Shown here in pieces: positions 1 through 6,983 of a stretch of 15,213 bases of DNA; the stretch's first letter is position 1, and each line of letters starts with the position of its first letter. This stretch comes from DASUFE01 sp036274675 (lineage in GTDB: Bacteria > Pseudomonadota > Gammaproteobacteria > HTCC5015): the NCBI GenBank assembly GCA_036274675.1, contig DASUFE010000124.1, forward strand, positions 1-15,213, read 5' to 3'. The position numbers were made by a program, and so were the translations under genes. Below the pieces are notes generated by a model, which made no database searches, had not been told where the DNA came from, and was given only the letters and a program-made list of their open reading frames with translations.

Positions 1-1
1 G

Positions 2-319
2 AACAACATGGTGGTCGGCGTGACCAAGGGATACGAGCGCAAGCTGACTCTGGTCGGCGTCGGTTACCGCGCTGCGGCCCAGGGCAAGAAATTGAATCTG
101 ACCCTCGGCTTTTCGCATCCGGTCGAATATATGATCCCGGAAGGGGTCAAGATTGAAACTCCGAGTCAGACTGAAATCCTGATTTCAGGTATCGACAAAC
201 AAAAGGTTGGCCAGGCGGCCGCGGATATCCGTTCCTACCGTCCGCCCGAACCTTATAAAGGCAAGGGTGTGCGCTATTCGGATGAGCGGATCGTCCTTAA
301 AGAAGCCAAGAAGAAGTAA
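2..319 (+). CDS. rplF: 50S ribosomal protein L6, C-terminal part (5' truncated by window)
   Basis: Structural protein of the large ribosomal subunit, near the factor-binding region. The window opens inside the gene: the frame is open from base 2, and 105 residues precede the TAA stop, against about 177 in the E. coli protein. The N-terminal L6 repeat is therefore missing. The visible part is the second L6 domain. Recognisable pieces are LVGVGYRAA, LGFSHPVEY, and the C-terminal signature RPPEPYKGKGVRYSDE followed by a lysine-rich end. The ATG at base 8 is internal, not the start, because E. coli L6 has the same NNMV context in mid-protein. It is followed after 26 bases by rplR, as expected in the spc operon. 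Identification is secure. Confidence 0.97.
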   Translation, partial: NNMVVGVTKGYERKLTLVGVGYRAAAQGKKLNLTLGFSHPVEYMIPEGVKIETPSQTEILISGIDKQKVGQAAADIRSYRPPEPYKGKGVRYSDERIVLKEAKKK

Positions 320-345
320 GAGCCAAGAGAAGTCAAGAGAGCACT

Positions 346-696
346 ATGGACAAGAAAATTTCGCGTATCCGTCGCAGTCTGAAGACCCGCAGTCGGATCA
401 GAGAGCAGCAGGTGCCCCGTCTGTCGGTACACCGTACGCCGCGGCATATCTACGCGCAGATCATCGCGCCGGATTCCAAGGTGCTGGCGGCCGTTTCGAC
501 CGTGCAGGCCGATATCAAGAAAGGCCTGAAGTCGACCGGCAACGTAACAGCGGCGACCCTGGTCGGCAAACTGATCGCCGAGCGCGCCAAGCAGGCTGGC
601 GTCGAGAAGGTGGCTTTCGACCGTTCGGGCTTCAAATACCACGGGCGTATCAAGGCTTTGGCGGATGCGGCCAGAGAAAACGGGTTACATTTCTAA
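346..696 (+). CDS. rplR: 50S ribosomal protein L18
   Basis: 5S rRNA-binding protein of the large subunit. It has 116 residues against 117 in E. coli. The basic N-terminus (DKKISRIRRSLKTRSRIRE) is the flexible RNA-binding tail. The core carries RLSVHRTPRHIYAQII, and the protein ends with FDRSGFKYHGRIKALADAAR and GLHF, the typical L18 ending. A purine-rich stretch (AAGAGAG) just before the ATG is a modest ribosome binding site. It lies between rplF and rpsE in standard spc order and is presumably cotranscribed with them. Nothing is unusual about it. Confidence 0.97.
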   Translation: MDKKISRIRRSLKTRSRIREQQVPRLSVHRTPRHIYAQIIAPDSKVLAAVSTVQADIKKGLKSTGNVTAATLVGKLIAERAKQAGVEKVAFDRSGFKYHGRIKALADAARENGLHF

Positions 697-742
697 TTGA
701 TCATTCTAATTATTGGCGTTACTACAGATTCAGGATCCGGTT

Positions 743-1249
743 ATGGCAAGTTTTGATGAAAACACTCCTTCCGACGGCATGATTGAAAAGCTGGTCGCCG
801 TCAACCGCGTGGCCAAGGTCGTCAAAGGCGGCCGTCAGTTCGGTTTCACCGCCCTGACTGTGGTTGGTGACGGAAACGGCCGTGTCGGCCTGGGTTACGG
901 CAAGGCGCGCGAAGTGCCGGTCGCCATCCAGAAGGCGATGGACAAGGCGCGCAAGTCGATGAAGACGATCGCCATCAAGGCCGGTACTTTGCAGCATCCG
1001 GTCATAGCGGAACATGGGGCCGCGAAGGTGTTCATGAAGCCTGCCTCCGACGGTACCGGCGTGATCGCCGGCGGCGCGATGCGCGCTGTGTTCGAAGCGG
1101 TGGGTGTGAAGAACGTGCTGGCCAAGAGCATCGGTTCCAGCAACCCTATCAATGTCGTGCGCGCGACCTTCAAGGGGCTGATGAACATGGTGTCCCCCGA
1201 GTTCATCGCGGCCAAGCGCGGCAAGAAAGTCGAAGAAATCGTATCTTAA
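743..1249 (+). CDS. rpsE: 30S ribosomal protein S5
   Basis: Small-subunit protein involved in decoding accuracy and mRNA unwinding at the entry channel. I chose the ATG at 743, which gives 168 residues (E. coli 167). AGGA at 732-735 is well placed 7 bases upstream, and the protein then starts with MASFDE. A TTG at 713 would add ten residues with no counterpart in the family. The N-terminal double-stranded-RNA-binding-like domain shows EKLVAVNRVAKVVKGGRQF and TVVGDGNGRVGLGYGKAREVP. The C-terminal domain shows GTGVIAGGAMRAVFEAVGV and GSSNPINVVRAT. Standard spc operon neighbour of rplR and rpmD. Confidence 0.97.
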   Translation: MASFDENTPSDGMIEKLVAVNRVAKVVKGGRQFGFTALTVVGDGNGRVGLGYGKAREVPVAIQKAMDKARKSMKTIAIKAGTLQHPVIAEHGAAKVFMKPASDGTGVIAGGAMRAVFEAVGVKNVLAKSIGSSNPINVVRATFKGLMNMVSPEFIAAKRGKKVEEIVS

Positions 1250-1267
1250 GTCGGCGGCGGGTGATTT

Positions 1268-1465
1268 ATGAAAGGCGGCAAGAACAAAGTATTGAAGATT
1301 ACGCAGGTCAAAAGCTCCAGCGGCCGTTTGCGTGCCCACCAGGCCTGCCTGATCGGGCTCGGCATTAGGCGCATGAACCATACCGTGGAAGTGAAGGACA
1401 CCCCTGAAAACCGCGGCATGATCAGAAAAGCCTCCTACATGTTGAAGGTTGAGGAAGTAGCATGA
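1268..1465 (+). CDS. rpmD: 50S ribosomal protein L30
   Basis: Small large-subunit protein. It has 65 residues against 59 in E. coli, the extra ones at the N-terminus (KGGKNKV before LKITQVKSS). The family pattern is clear: KITQVKSSSGRLRAHQACLIGLGIRR, then HTVEVKDTPENRGMIRKASYMLKVEE. The ATG at 1268 follows a G-rich stretch (GGCGGCGGG). The TGA stop overlaps the ATG of rplO in an ATGA arrangement at 1462-1465, which implies translational coupling. Confidence 0.96.
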   Translation: MKGGKNKVLKITQVKSSSGRLRAHQACLIGLGIRRMNHTVEVKDTPENRGMIRKASYMLKVEEVA

Positions 1466-1896
1466 AACTGAATACCATTAAACCCGGTCCCGGCAGCAAG
1501 CCGATAGCCAAGCGCCTGGGGCGCGGCATTGGCTCGGGTCTCGGCAAGACCAGTGGCCGCGGCCACAAGGGCCAGCGCGCACGCGCCGGCGGTTTCCACA
1601 AGGTCGGTTTCGAAGGCGGCCAGATGCCGATCCAGCGCCGGCTGCCGAAGATCGGCTTTAAAACCCAGAAATCGCTTACTCGCGCGGAAGTATCGCTCGG
1701 CCAGCTGGCCGGCGTGGATGCGCCCGTGATCGATCTGGCGGCCCTGAAAGCGGCCAATGTGGTCACCAAAAATATTACCCATGTGAAAGTGTTTCTGTCG
1801 GGCGCTGTGAAAAAAGCCGTAACCGTAAAAGGTTTGGGCGTGACCAAGGGCGCGCGCGGCGCCATTGAAGCGGCCGGAGGCAAGGTCGAAAGCTGA
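1462..1896 (+). CDS. rplO: 50S ribosomal protein L15
   Basis: Late-assembly protein of the large subunit that binds 23S rRNA. It has 144 residues, the same as E. coli. The N-terminal half is the glycine- and basic-rich extended tail that penetrates rRNA (KRLGRGIGSGLGKTSGRGHKG). It is followed by RARAGGFHKVGFEGGQMP and RRLPKIGF. The C-terminal globular domain ends with TKGARGAIEAAGGKVE. The ribosome binding site GAGGAAG lies inside the end of rpmD. The stop TGA shares its last base with the secY ATG (TGATG), so rpmD, rplO and secY are translated in a chain. Confidence 0.97.
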   Translation: MKLNTIKPGPGSKPIAKRLGRGIGSGLGKTSGRGHKGQRARAGGFHKVGFEGGQMPIQRRLPKIGFKTQKSLTRAEVSLGQLAGVDAPVIDLAALKAANVVTKNITHVKVFLSGAVKKAVTVKGLGVTKGARGAIEAAGGKVES

Positions 1897-3230
1897 TGAG
1901 CACACCTGCATCATCCCTGAACATGGGCCTCGGCGGATTGGCGCGTTTTACCGAATTGCGTCAGCGTCTGCTGTTCCTGCTGATCGCGCTCGTCATCTAT
2001 CGCCTCGGCGCGCATATCACCATTCCAGGCGTGAACGCTGCGGTAATGGCCGAGCTGTTTGAAAAGCAGCAGGGCAATATTCTTGGCATGTTCAACATGT
2101 TCTCGGGCGGTGCGCTGAAGCGCATGTCGATTTTCGCGCTGGGCATCATGCCGTACATCACGGCTTCCATTATCCTGCAGCTATTCAGCCATGTTTACGA
2201 CCCGCTGATCCAGTTGCGCAAGGAAGGCGAGTCCGGCCGGCGCAAGATTACGCAATACACGCGCTATCTGACGGTTGCCCTGTCTACTTTCCAGGCGGTC
2301 GGTATTTCGCTGAACCTGCCGAATTTCGCCCCGGGCCTGGTGGCCAATCCCGGTATCGCATTCGTCTTCACCACGACCGTCACGCTCGTTACCGGCACCC
2401 TGTTCCTGATGTGGCTGGGCGAGCAGATCACCGAGCGCGGCGTGGGTAACGGGATTTCGATGCTCATTTTCTCGGGCATCGTTGCCGGCCTGCCGCCTGC
2501 GGTATTGAATACGCTGCAACTGGCCGGCAATGGCGAAATGAGCCATCTCAGTGTGGTGGTTATTTTCGTGGTGGCCATCGGAGTCACGGCCTTCGTGATC
2601 TTCGTTGAGCGCGGCCAGCGCCGTATCACGGTCAACTATGCCAAGCGCCAGCAGGGCCGCAAGATGTACGCCGCGCAGAGCAGCCACTTGCCGCTCAAGC
2701 TGAACATGTCGGGCGTGATTCCGCCGATCTTCGCCTCGTCCATCATCCTGTTTCCAACCACTATCGCCAGCTGGTTCGGCGATTCGCGCAATATCGGTAT
2801 CCTGCGCGATGTCGTGACTTATCTGTCGCCAGGCCAGCCGGTCTATATCCTGATTTACGCGGCAGCGATCATTTTCTTCGCTTTTGTCTATACAGCTCTG
2901 GTGTTCGACGCCCGCGAAACGGCGGAAAACCTGAAGAAGCACGGCGCACTGATTCCGGGCATCCGCCCCGGCGACCAGACCGCACGCTATATCGACGGCG
3001 TCATGTCCCGTCTGACGCTGGTAGGCGCGCTTTACATCACGGCCGTCTGCCTGCTGCCGGAATTCCTGATCCTGTATTTCAGCGTACCGTTTTACTTCGG
3101 CGGCACCTCGCTGCTGATCATCGTAGTCGTGGTGATGGATTTCGTGGCCCAGGTGCAAACGCATCTGATGTCGCATCAATATGAGAGTCTGATGAAGAAA
3201 GCCAATCTGAGGGGCTTCAGCGGACGCTGA
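1896..3230 (+). CDS. secY: Preprotein translocase channel subunit SecY
   Basis: Central pore of the Sec translocon in the inner membrane, working with SecE, SecG and SecA. It has 444 residues, essentially the E. coli length (443), and is dominated by hydrophobic segments consistent with ten transmembrane helices. The first helix region (LLFLLIALVIYRLGAHI) is followed by the plug-like stretch GNILGMFNMFSGGALKRMSIFALGIMPYI. Later landmarks are ITERGVGNGISMLIFSGIV, the basic cytoplasmic loop VERGQRRITVNYAKRQQGRK that contacts SecA and the ribosome, and the C-terminal ENLKKHGALIPGIRPG. Its position between rplO and rpmJ is the classic one. Confidence 0.98.
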   Translation: MSTPASSLNMGLGGLARFTELRQRLLFLLIALVIYRLGAHITIPGVNAAVMAELFEKQQGNILGMFNMFSGGALKRMSIFALGIMPYITASIILQLFSHVYDPLIQLRKEGESGRRKITQYTRYLTVALSTFQAVGISLNLPNFAPGLVANPGIAFVFTTTVTLVTGTLFLMWLGEQITERGVGNGISMLIFSGIVAGLPPAVLNTLQLAGNGEMSHLSVVVIFVVAIGVTAFVIFVERGQRRITVNYAKRQQGRKMYAAQSSHLPLKLNMSGVIPPIFASSIILFPTTIASWFGDSRNIGILRDVVTYLSPGQPVYILIYAAAIIFFAFVYTALVFDARETAENLKKHGALIPGIRPGDQTARYIDGVMSRLTLVGALYITAVCLLPEFLILYFSVPFYFGGTSLLIIVVVVMDFVAQVQTHLMSHQYESLMKKANLRGFSGR

Positions 3231-3249
3231 GGGATTTTGGAGAGCAGTC

Positions 3250-3363
3250 ATGAAAGTAAGAGCATCAGTAAAAAAGATTTGTAGAAACTGCAAGGTAATC
3301 CGCCGTAAGGGCGCGGTGCGCATCATCTGTTCCGATCCGCGTCACAAACAACGGCAAGGTTAG
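3250..3363 (+). CDS. rpmJ: 50S ribosomal protein L36 (zinc-ribbon form)
   Basis: Very small large-subunit protein of 37 residues, found by direct reading between secY and rpsM. It starts MKVRASVKKICRNCK and ends DPRHKQRQG. It keeps the complete zinc-binding set: Cys11, Cys14, Cys27 and His32 (C-x2-C-x12-C-x4-H). It is therefore the zinc-containing type, not the cysteine-free paralogue made under zinc shortage. Its ribosome binding site, GGAGAG, lies about 5 bases before the ATG. It sits 19 bases after secY and only 18 bases before rpsM. Confidence 0.96.
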   Translation: MKVRASVKKICRNCKVIRRKGAVRIICSDPRHKQRQG

Positions 3364-3381
3364 TCTGGAGGTTAGAAGCGA

Positions 3382-3738
3382 ATGGCGCGCATAGCAGGCA
3401 TCAATATACCGGTCGGAAAGCACGTATGGGTGGCGCTGACGTCCATCTACGGCATCGGCCGCACCCGTTCCCGCGATATTTGTGTCGCGGCAAAAATCAA
3501 TCCGAGCACCAAGGTCAAGGACCTGGCGGAATCGGAAGTCGAGGCGTTGCGGTCGGAAGTGGCCAAGTACACCGTGGAAGGCGATCTGCGCCGCGAGGTG
3601 TCCATGAGCATCAAACGCTTGATGGATCTCGGGTGCTATCGCGGCGTGCGTCACCGTCGCGGCCTGCCGCTGCGCGGTCAGCGCACCAAGACCAATGCCC
3701 GTACCCGTAAAGGTCCGCGCAAACAAATTAAGAAATAG
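3382..3738 (+). CDS. rpsM: 30S ribosomal protein S13
   Basis: Small-subunit head protein that contacts the P-site tRNA and the large subunit. It has 118 residues, identical in length to E. coli. It begins MARIAGINIPVGKHVW and has the helix-hairpin stretch LTSIYGIGRTRSRDI. It ends with the basic tail RGQRTKTNARTRKGPRKQIKK, which reaches the tRNA. A strong GGAGG lies at 3367-3371, 10 bases before the ATG. In E. coli this gene opens the alpha operon behind its own leader, which S4 binds. Here only 18 bases separate it from rpmJ. Confidence 0.97.
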   Translation: MARIAGINIPVGKHVWVALTSIYGIGRTRSRDICVAAKINPSTKVKDLAESEVEALRSEVAKYTVEGDLRREVSMSIKRLMDLGCYRGVRHRRGLPLRGQRTKTNARTRKGPRKQIKK

Positions 3739-3767
3739 CATAAGTATTGAGTTAAGAGACAAAAAAT

Positions 3768-4178
3768 ATGGCGAATCCGAATCAAGCAGGCGGCAATACT
3801 CCGGCTCCCAAGCGCAAGAAAGCCAAGCGTGTGGTGGTGGACGGCATAGCGCATATTTATGCGTCCTTCAACAACACCATCGTCACGATTTCCGATCGGC
3901 AGGGCAACACCTTGGCCTGGGCGACCTCGGGCGGTTCCGGTTTCCGCGGCTCCCGCAAGAGCACGCCTTTCGCCGCACAGGTGGCCGCCGAGAAGGCGGG
4001 CGAGGCCGCCAAGGAATACGGTCTGAAAAGTCTGGATGTCCTGGTGAAAGGGCCTGGACCGGGCCGCGAATCGGCGGTCAGGGCGCTGAACGCCGTGGGT
4101 TACAAGATTACCAATATTACCGATGTGACTCCTTTACCCCATAACGGTTGCCGTCCTCCGAAACGGCGCCGCGTGTAA
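3768..4178 (+). CDS. rpsK: 30S ribosomal protein S11
   Basis: Small-subunit platform protein. It has 136 residues, slightly longer than E. coli (129) because of an N-terminal stretch rich in Asn, Pro, Gly and Lys (MANPNQAGGNTPAPKRKKAKR). The core is textbook S11: DGIAHIYASFNNTIVTISDRQGN, SGGSGFRGSRKSTPFAAQ, VKGPGPGRESAVRAL. It ends with ITDVTPLPHNGCRPPKRRRV. It lies 29 bases after rpsM and 20 bases before rpsD, in standard alpha operon order. Confidence 0.97.
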   Translation: MANPNQAGGNTPAPKRKKAKRVVVDGIAHIYASFNNTIVTISDRQGNTLAWATSGGSGFRGSRKSTPFAAQVAAEKAGEAAKEYGLKSLDVLVKGPGPGRESAVRALNAVGYKITNITDVTPLPHNGCRPPKRRRV

Positions 4179-4198
4179 GACTGAGACGGTGACAAGCA

Positions 4199-4819
4199 AT
4201 GGCAAGATATCTGGGACCAAAATGTAAACTCAGCCGCCGCGAAGGCACGGATCTTTATCTGAAGTCCGGCGCGCGGCCGATTGAGTCGAAATGCAACATG
4301 GAACGCCAACCCGGCCAGGTTGTCGCGAAACGCGGGCGCCTGTCCGATTATGGCGGGCAGTTACGCGAAAAACAGAAGCTGCGCCGTATTTATGGTGTGC
4401 TGGAGCGCCAGTTCCGTAACTATTATGCCAAGGCTTCGAAAGGCAAAGGCTCCACTGGCGAAACCTTGCTGCAACTGCTGGAGTGCCGGCTCGACAACGT
4501 GGCTTACCGCATGGGATTCGGTTCGACCCGTTCCGAGGCTCGCCAGCTGGTCAGTCACAAGGCGGTCCTGGTCAATGGTAGGACCGTAAATATACCTTCC
4601 TACCAGGTTAACCCGAATGATGAAATCGCCATAAACGAAAAGGCGAAGAAACAGGTCAGAATCAACGACGCCATGGCCCTGGCGCAGCAGCGCGGGATCC
4701 CTGAGTGGATGGACGTCGATTCCAAGAAGATGTCCGGCGTATTCAAGCGCCTGCCCGAGCGCAGTGACCTGCCCGCGGAGATCAACGAATCGTTGGTCGT
4801 TGAATTGTATTCGAAGTAA
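4199..4819 (+). CDS. rpsD: 30S ribosomal protein S4
   Basis: Primary 16S rRNA-binding assembly protein, and in E. coli the translational repressor of the alpha operon. It has 206 residues, the same as E. coli. The N-terminal domain starts MARYLGPKCKLSRREGTDLYLKS and contains GQLREKQKLRRIYGVLERQFRNYY. The S4 RNA-binding domain (about residues 95-160) contains LECRLDNVAYRMGF, RSEARQLVSHKAVLVNG and PSYQVNPNDEIAI. It ends INESLVVELYSK. Whether it autoregulates here cannot be seen from the sequence, and there is little leader before rpsM for it to bind. Confidence 0.97.
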   Translation: MARYLGPKCKLSRREGTDLYLKSGARPIESKCNMERQPGQVVAKRGRLSDYGGQLREKQKLRRIYGVLERQFRNYYAKASKGKGSTGETLLQLLECRLDNVAYRMGFGSTRSEARQLVSHKAVLVNGRTVNIPSYQVNPNDEIAINEKAKKQVRINDAMALAQQRGIPEWMDVDSKKMSGVFKRLPERSDLPAEINESLVVELYSK

Positions 4820-4845
4820 CAGATGACGAACGGAGAAATGGCCCT

Positions 4846-5856
4846 ATGTCCGGAAAAGTAGCGGAATTGCTGAAACCCAGATTAGTCGATGTCACCAACT
4901 TCAGTGGCACCCACGCCAAGGTCGTGCTGGAGCCTTTGGAGCGCGGCTTCGGCCATACCCTGGGTAATGCGCTGCGCCGGATCCTGCTGTCCTCGATGAC
5001 CGGCTGCGCCGTGACCGAAATTCAGATCGAAGGTGTGCTGCACGAGTACACTACGATCGAAGGCGTGCAGGAAGACGTGCTGGATATTCTGCTGAATCTG
5101 AAGGGCCTTGCAATCGTGCTGCATGCCCGCGACGAAGTCGTGCTCAAGCTGCATAAGAAAGGTCCCGGCAAGGTTACGGCCGCGGATATCGAACTTGATC
5201 ACGACGTCGTGATCAAGAACCCTGAACATGTCATCGCGCACCTGACCCAGAGCGGTTCGCTCAGCATGACCCTGAAGGTTGCCAAGGGCCGCGGTTATCA
5301 GCCGGTACCGCAGCGCAAGCCGGCCGAAGGCGATGCCAAGGCCATCGGCACCTTGCAGCTGGACGCCAGCTTCAGCCCCGTGCGCCGCGTTTCCTACAGC
5401 GTCGAGAGCGCGCGCGTGGAACAGCGTACCGACCTGGACAAGCTGATCATTGATATTGAAACTAACGGCACGCTCGACCCCGAAGAGGCAATCCGCCAGG
5501 CCGCTACGATCCTGCAGCAGCAGCTGTCGATCTTCGTCAACCTGGAAGCCACCGAACAGGTGGAGCCGGAGAACCGTATTCCGGAAGTCGATCCGGTGCT
5601 GCTGCGTCCAGTGGACGATCTTGAGCTGACCGTGCGGTCCGCGAACTGCCTGAAGGCCGAGAACATTTATTACATCGGCGACCTGATCCAGAGAACCGAA
5701 GTTGAGTTGCTGAAAACGCCCAATCTCGGCAAGAAGTCCCTGACCGAAATCAAGGACGTGCTGGCCAGCTACGGCCTGTCGCTCGGCATGCGCCTGGAAA
5801 ACTGGCCGCCGCCGGGACTGGAATCGAGGAAGGACAAGACTTCTTCAGTCGGCTGA
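4846..5856 (+). CDS. rpoA: DNA-directed RNA polymerase subunit alpha
   Basis: Assembly platform of RNA polymerase and contact point for UP elements and activators. It has 336 residues (E. coli 329). The N-terminal dimerisation domain includes EPLERGFGHTLGNALRRILLSS (about 29-50) and VLHEYTTIEGVQEDVLDILLNLK. The C-terminal domain (about 255-325) carries VRSANCLKAENIYYIGDLIQR and TPNLGKKSLTEIKDVL. Arg264, Asn267 and Lys270 match the DNA-contacting residues R265, N268 and K271 of E. coli. The ribosome binding site GGAGA (4832-4836) fits the ATG at 4846. An earlier ATG at 4838 is out of frame and gives only a seven-codon peptide. Alpha operon position between rpsD and rplQ. Confidence 0.98.
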   Translation: MSGKVAELLKPRLVDVTNFSGTHAKVVLEPLERGFGHTLGNALRRILLSSMTGCAVTEIQIEGVLHEYTTIEGVQEDVLDILLNLKGLAIVLHARDEVVLKLHKKGPGKVTAADIELDHDVVIKNPEHVIAHLTQSGSLSMTLKVAKGRGYQPVPQRKPAEGDAKAIGTLQLDASFSPVRRVSYSVESARVEQRTDLDKLIIDIETNGTLDPEEAIRQAATILQQQLSIFVNLEATEQVEPENRIPEVDPVLLRPVDDLELTVRSANCLKAENIYYIGDLIQRTEVELLKTPNLGKKSLTEIKDVLASYGLSLGMRLENWPPPGLESRKDKTSSVG

Positions 5857-5905
5857 AATTCAGATTAAAGATAAAATGTACACGGTGTTAACCGGGGTTT
5901 AGCTT

Positions 5906-6436
5906 ATGCGTCACATGAAGTCAGGCAGAAAATTCAATCGTAACAGTTCGCACCGCGTCGCGATGTTCCGCAACATGGCGTCATCACTGTTCACGCACGA
6001 ACTGATCCGCACCACCCTGCCGAAAGCCAAGGAACTGCGCCGTATCGCGGAGCCTCTGATCACGATGGCCAAGGCCGATTCCGTGGCCGGACGCCGTCTG
6101 GCATTCGCCCGCCTGCGTGACCGCGAAGCGGTGACCAAACTGTTTACGGACCTCGGACCCCGTTACAAGGAGCGTCCGGGCGGATATCTGCGCATTCTGA
6201 AGTGCGCGCCGCGCACCGGCGACAATGCCCCCATGGCTTATGTGGAACTGGTCGATCGTCCGGTTGGGGCTGCGACAGCCGCTGAGCCTGCCGAGAAACC
6301 GGCCAAGACCAAGAAAGAAGCCAAGCCCGACGGCAAGAAAGCGAAAGCCGAGAAGGCGGACAAGGCCGAAGCCAAACCCAAGAAAGAGCCAAAGGGCAAG
6401 AAGGAATCCAAGGCGAAAGCCAAGAAGTCCGACTGA
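5906..6436 (+). CDS. rplQ: 50S ribosomal protein L17 with long Lys/Ala-rich C-terminal tail
   Basis: Large-subunit protein near the exit tunnel and last gene of the alpha operon. It has 176 residues against 127 in E. coli. The first 118 or so align well: MRHMKSGRKFNRNSSHRVAMFRNMASS, TTLPKAKELRRIAEPLIT, DSVAGRRLAFARLRD and the end of the core at DNAPMAYVELVDR. After about residue 119 comes a low-complexity tail of Lys, Ala, Glu and Pro (KKAKAEKADKAEAKPKKEPK and similar) running to the stop. The tail has no sign of a second domain and is probably disordered and RNA-contacting. It lies 49 bases after rpoA. The operon terminator follows the stop at 21 bases. Confidence 0.96.
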   Translation: MRHMKSGRKFNRNSSHRVAMFRNMASSLFTHELIRTTLPKAKELRRIAEPLITMAKADSVAGRRLAFARLRDREAVTKLFTDLGPRYKERPGGYLRILKCAPRTGDNAPMAYVELVDRPVGAATAAEPAEKPAKTKKEAKPDGKKAKAEKADKAEAKPKKEPKGKKESKAKAKKSD

Positions 6437-6456
6437 GACGGCTTCGAAGTTATAAT

Positions 6457-6483
6457 AAAAAGCCGGGCAATGCCCGGTTTTTT
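6457..6483. terminator. Bidirectional Rho-independent terminator of the ribosomal operon
   Basis: A perfect 6-bp GC stem, CCGGGC (6463-6468) and GCCCGG (6472-6477) with a 3-base loop, is followed by six Ts (6478-6483). It is preceded by five As (6457-6461), so the same hairpin has a T-run on the - strand too. It lies between two convergent units: rplQ ends at 6436 on the + strand, and the DUF4124-glutaredoxin gene ends at 6501 on the - strand. It probably serves both. Confidence 0.92.
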
Positions 6484-6500
6484 ATTGCCCGCCCCGATAA

Positions 6501-6983
6501 TTATTTTCCGTAATAGAGCTCCTCGAAACCGCCGGCGCTGAAACCGTTCATGCGGCGATTGCCGACCAGGATCACCGGAACGCCGCGGGCGTCCAGCTTT
6601 TCATAATCCGCTTTGCCCTTTGGATTGGTATCGATGTCGTAATCGGTATAGGAAATGTGCTTCTCGGCGAAGTACTGCTTCGCCCTTTTACACACACCGC
6701 ACCATTCAGCACTGTACATGACGACGCGCTTGCTTTTGGCGGGCTTGTTCGCGGCGGATTCAGGGTTGCCGGCGGGATTTTCGGGGAGGATCTCCGGCGA
6801 ATCATAGCTGCTGATGCGGCCGGTGATCTCCAGCCTTTGCTGCTGCGCTTCCGGCGGTTTATCCGTGTAATGAATATTCCCGCCTTCATCGACCCATTTA
6901 TAGATTTCAGCGCGGGCGATGCAGGCAGCAACCAACAGCAGCAGAAGAAGAAGGAATGGAAATCCGTTGGCCGGTTTCCGCAT
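6501..6983 (-). CDS. Exported DUF4124 / glutaredoxin-like protein
   Basis: Predicted periplasmic or envelope redox protein, 160 residues. Residues 1-25 form a signal peptide with a long leucine run. Cleavage after ARA25 is most likely, but VAAC21 also resembles a lipobox, so a lipoprotein is an alternative. Residues 26-44 (EIYKWVDEGGNIHYTDKPP) match the DUF4124 motif. A Pro/Ala/Asn-rich linker follows, then a glutaredoxin-like domain (about 85-158) with WCGVCK (Cys95 and Cys98) and the cis-proline region GVPVILVGN (Pro136). The two-cysteine centre suggests disulfide reduction or exchange; the substrate is unknown. Its ATG shares one base with the E2 stop (TAATG), so it is the coupled last gene of the 2-oxoacid dehydrogenase operon. 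This domain pairing is common among gammaproteobacterial envelope proteins. Confidence 0.88.
   Translation of the reverse strand: MRKPANGFPFLLLLLLLVAACIARAEIYKWVDEGGNIHYTDKPPEAQQQRLEITGRISSYDSPEILPENPAGNPESAANKPAKSKRVVMYSAEWCGVCKRAKQYFAEKHISYTDYDIDTNPKGKADYEKLDARGVPVILVGNRRMNGFSAGGFEELYYGK

Noticed and set aside
713..742. An upstream TTG start for rpsE
   Set aside because: It would add ten residues not found in S5. The ATG at 743 has a properly spaced AGGA and gives the family length.
2181..3326. A 381-codon open frame on the - strand opposite secY
   Set aside because: Antisense to an unmistakable secY and running through rpmJ. The product is His/Asp/Gln-rich with no family resemblance.
4838..4861. 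An earlier ATG before rpoA
   Set aside because: Out of frame, only seven codons, and too close to the ribosome binding site to be used.
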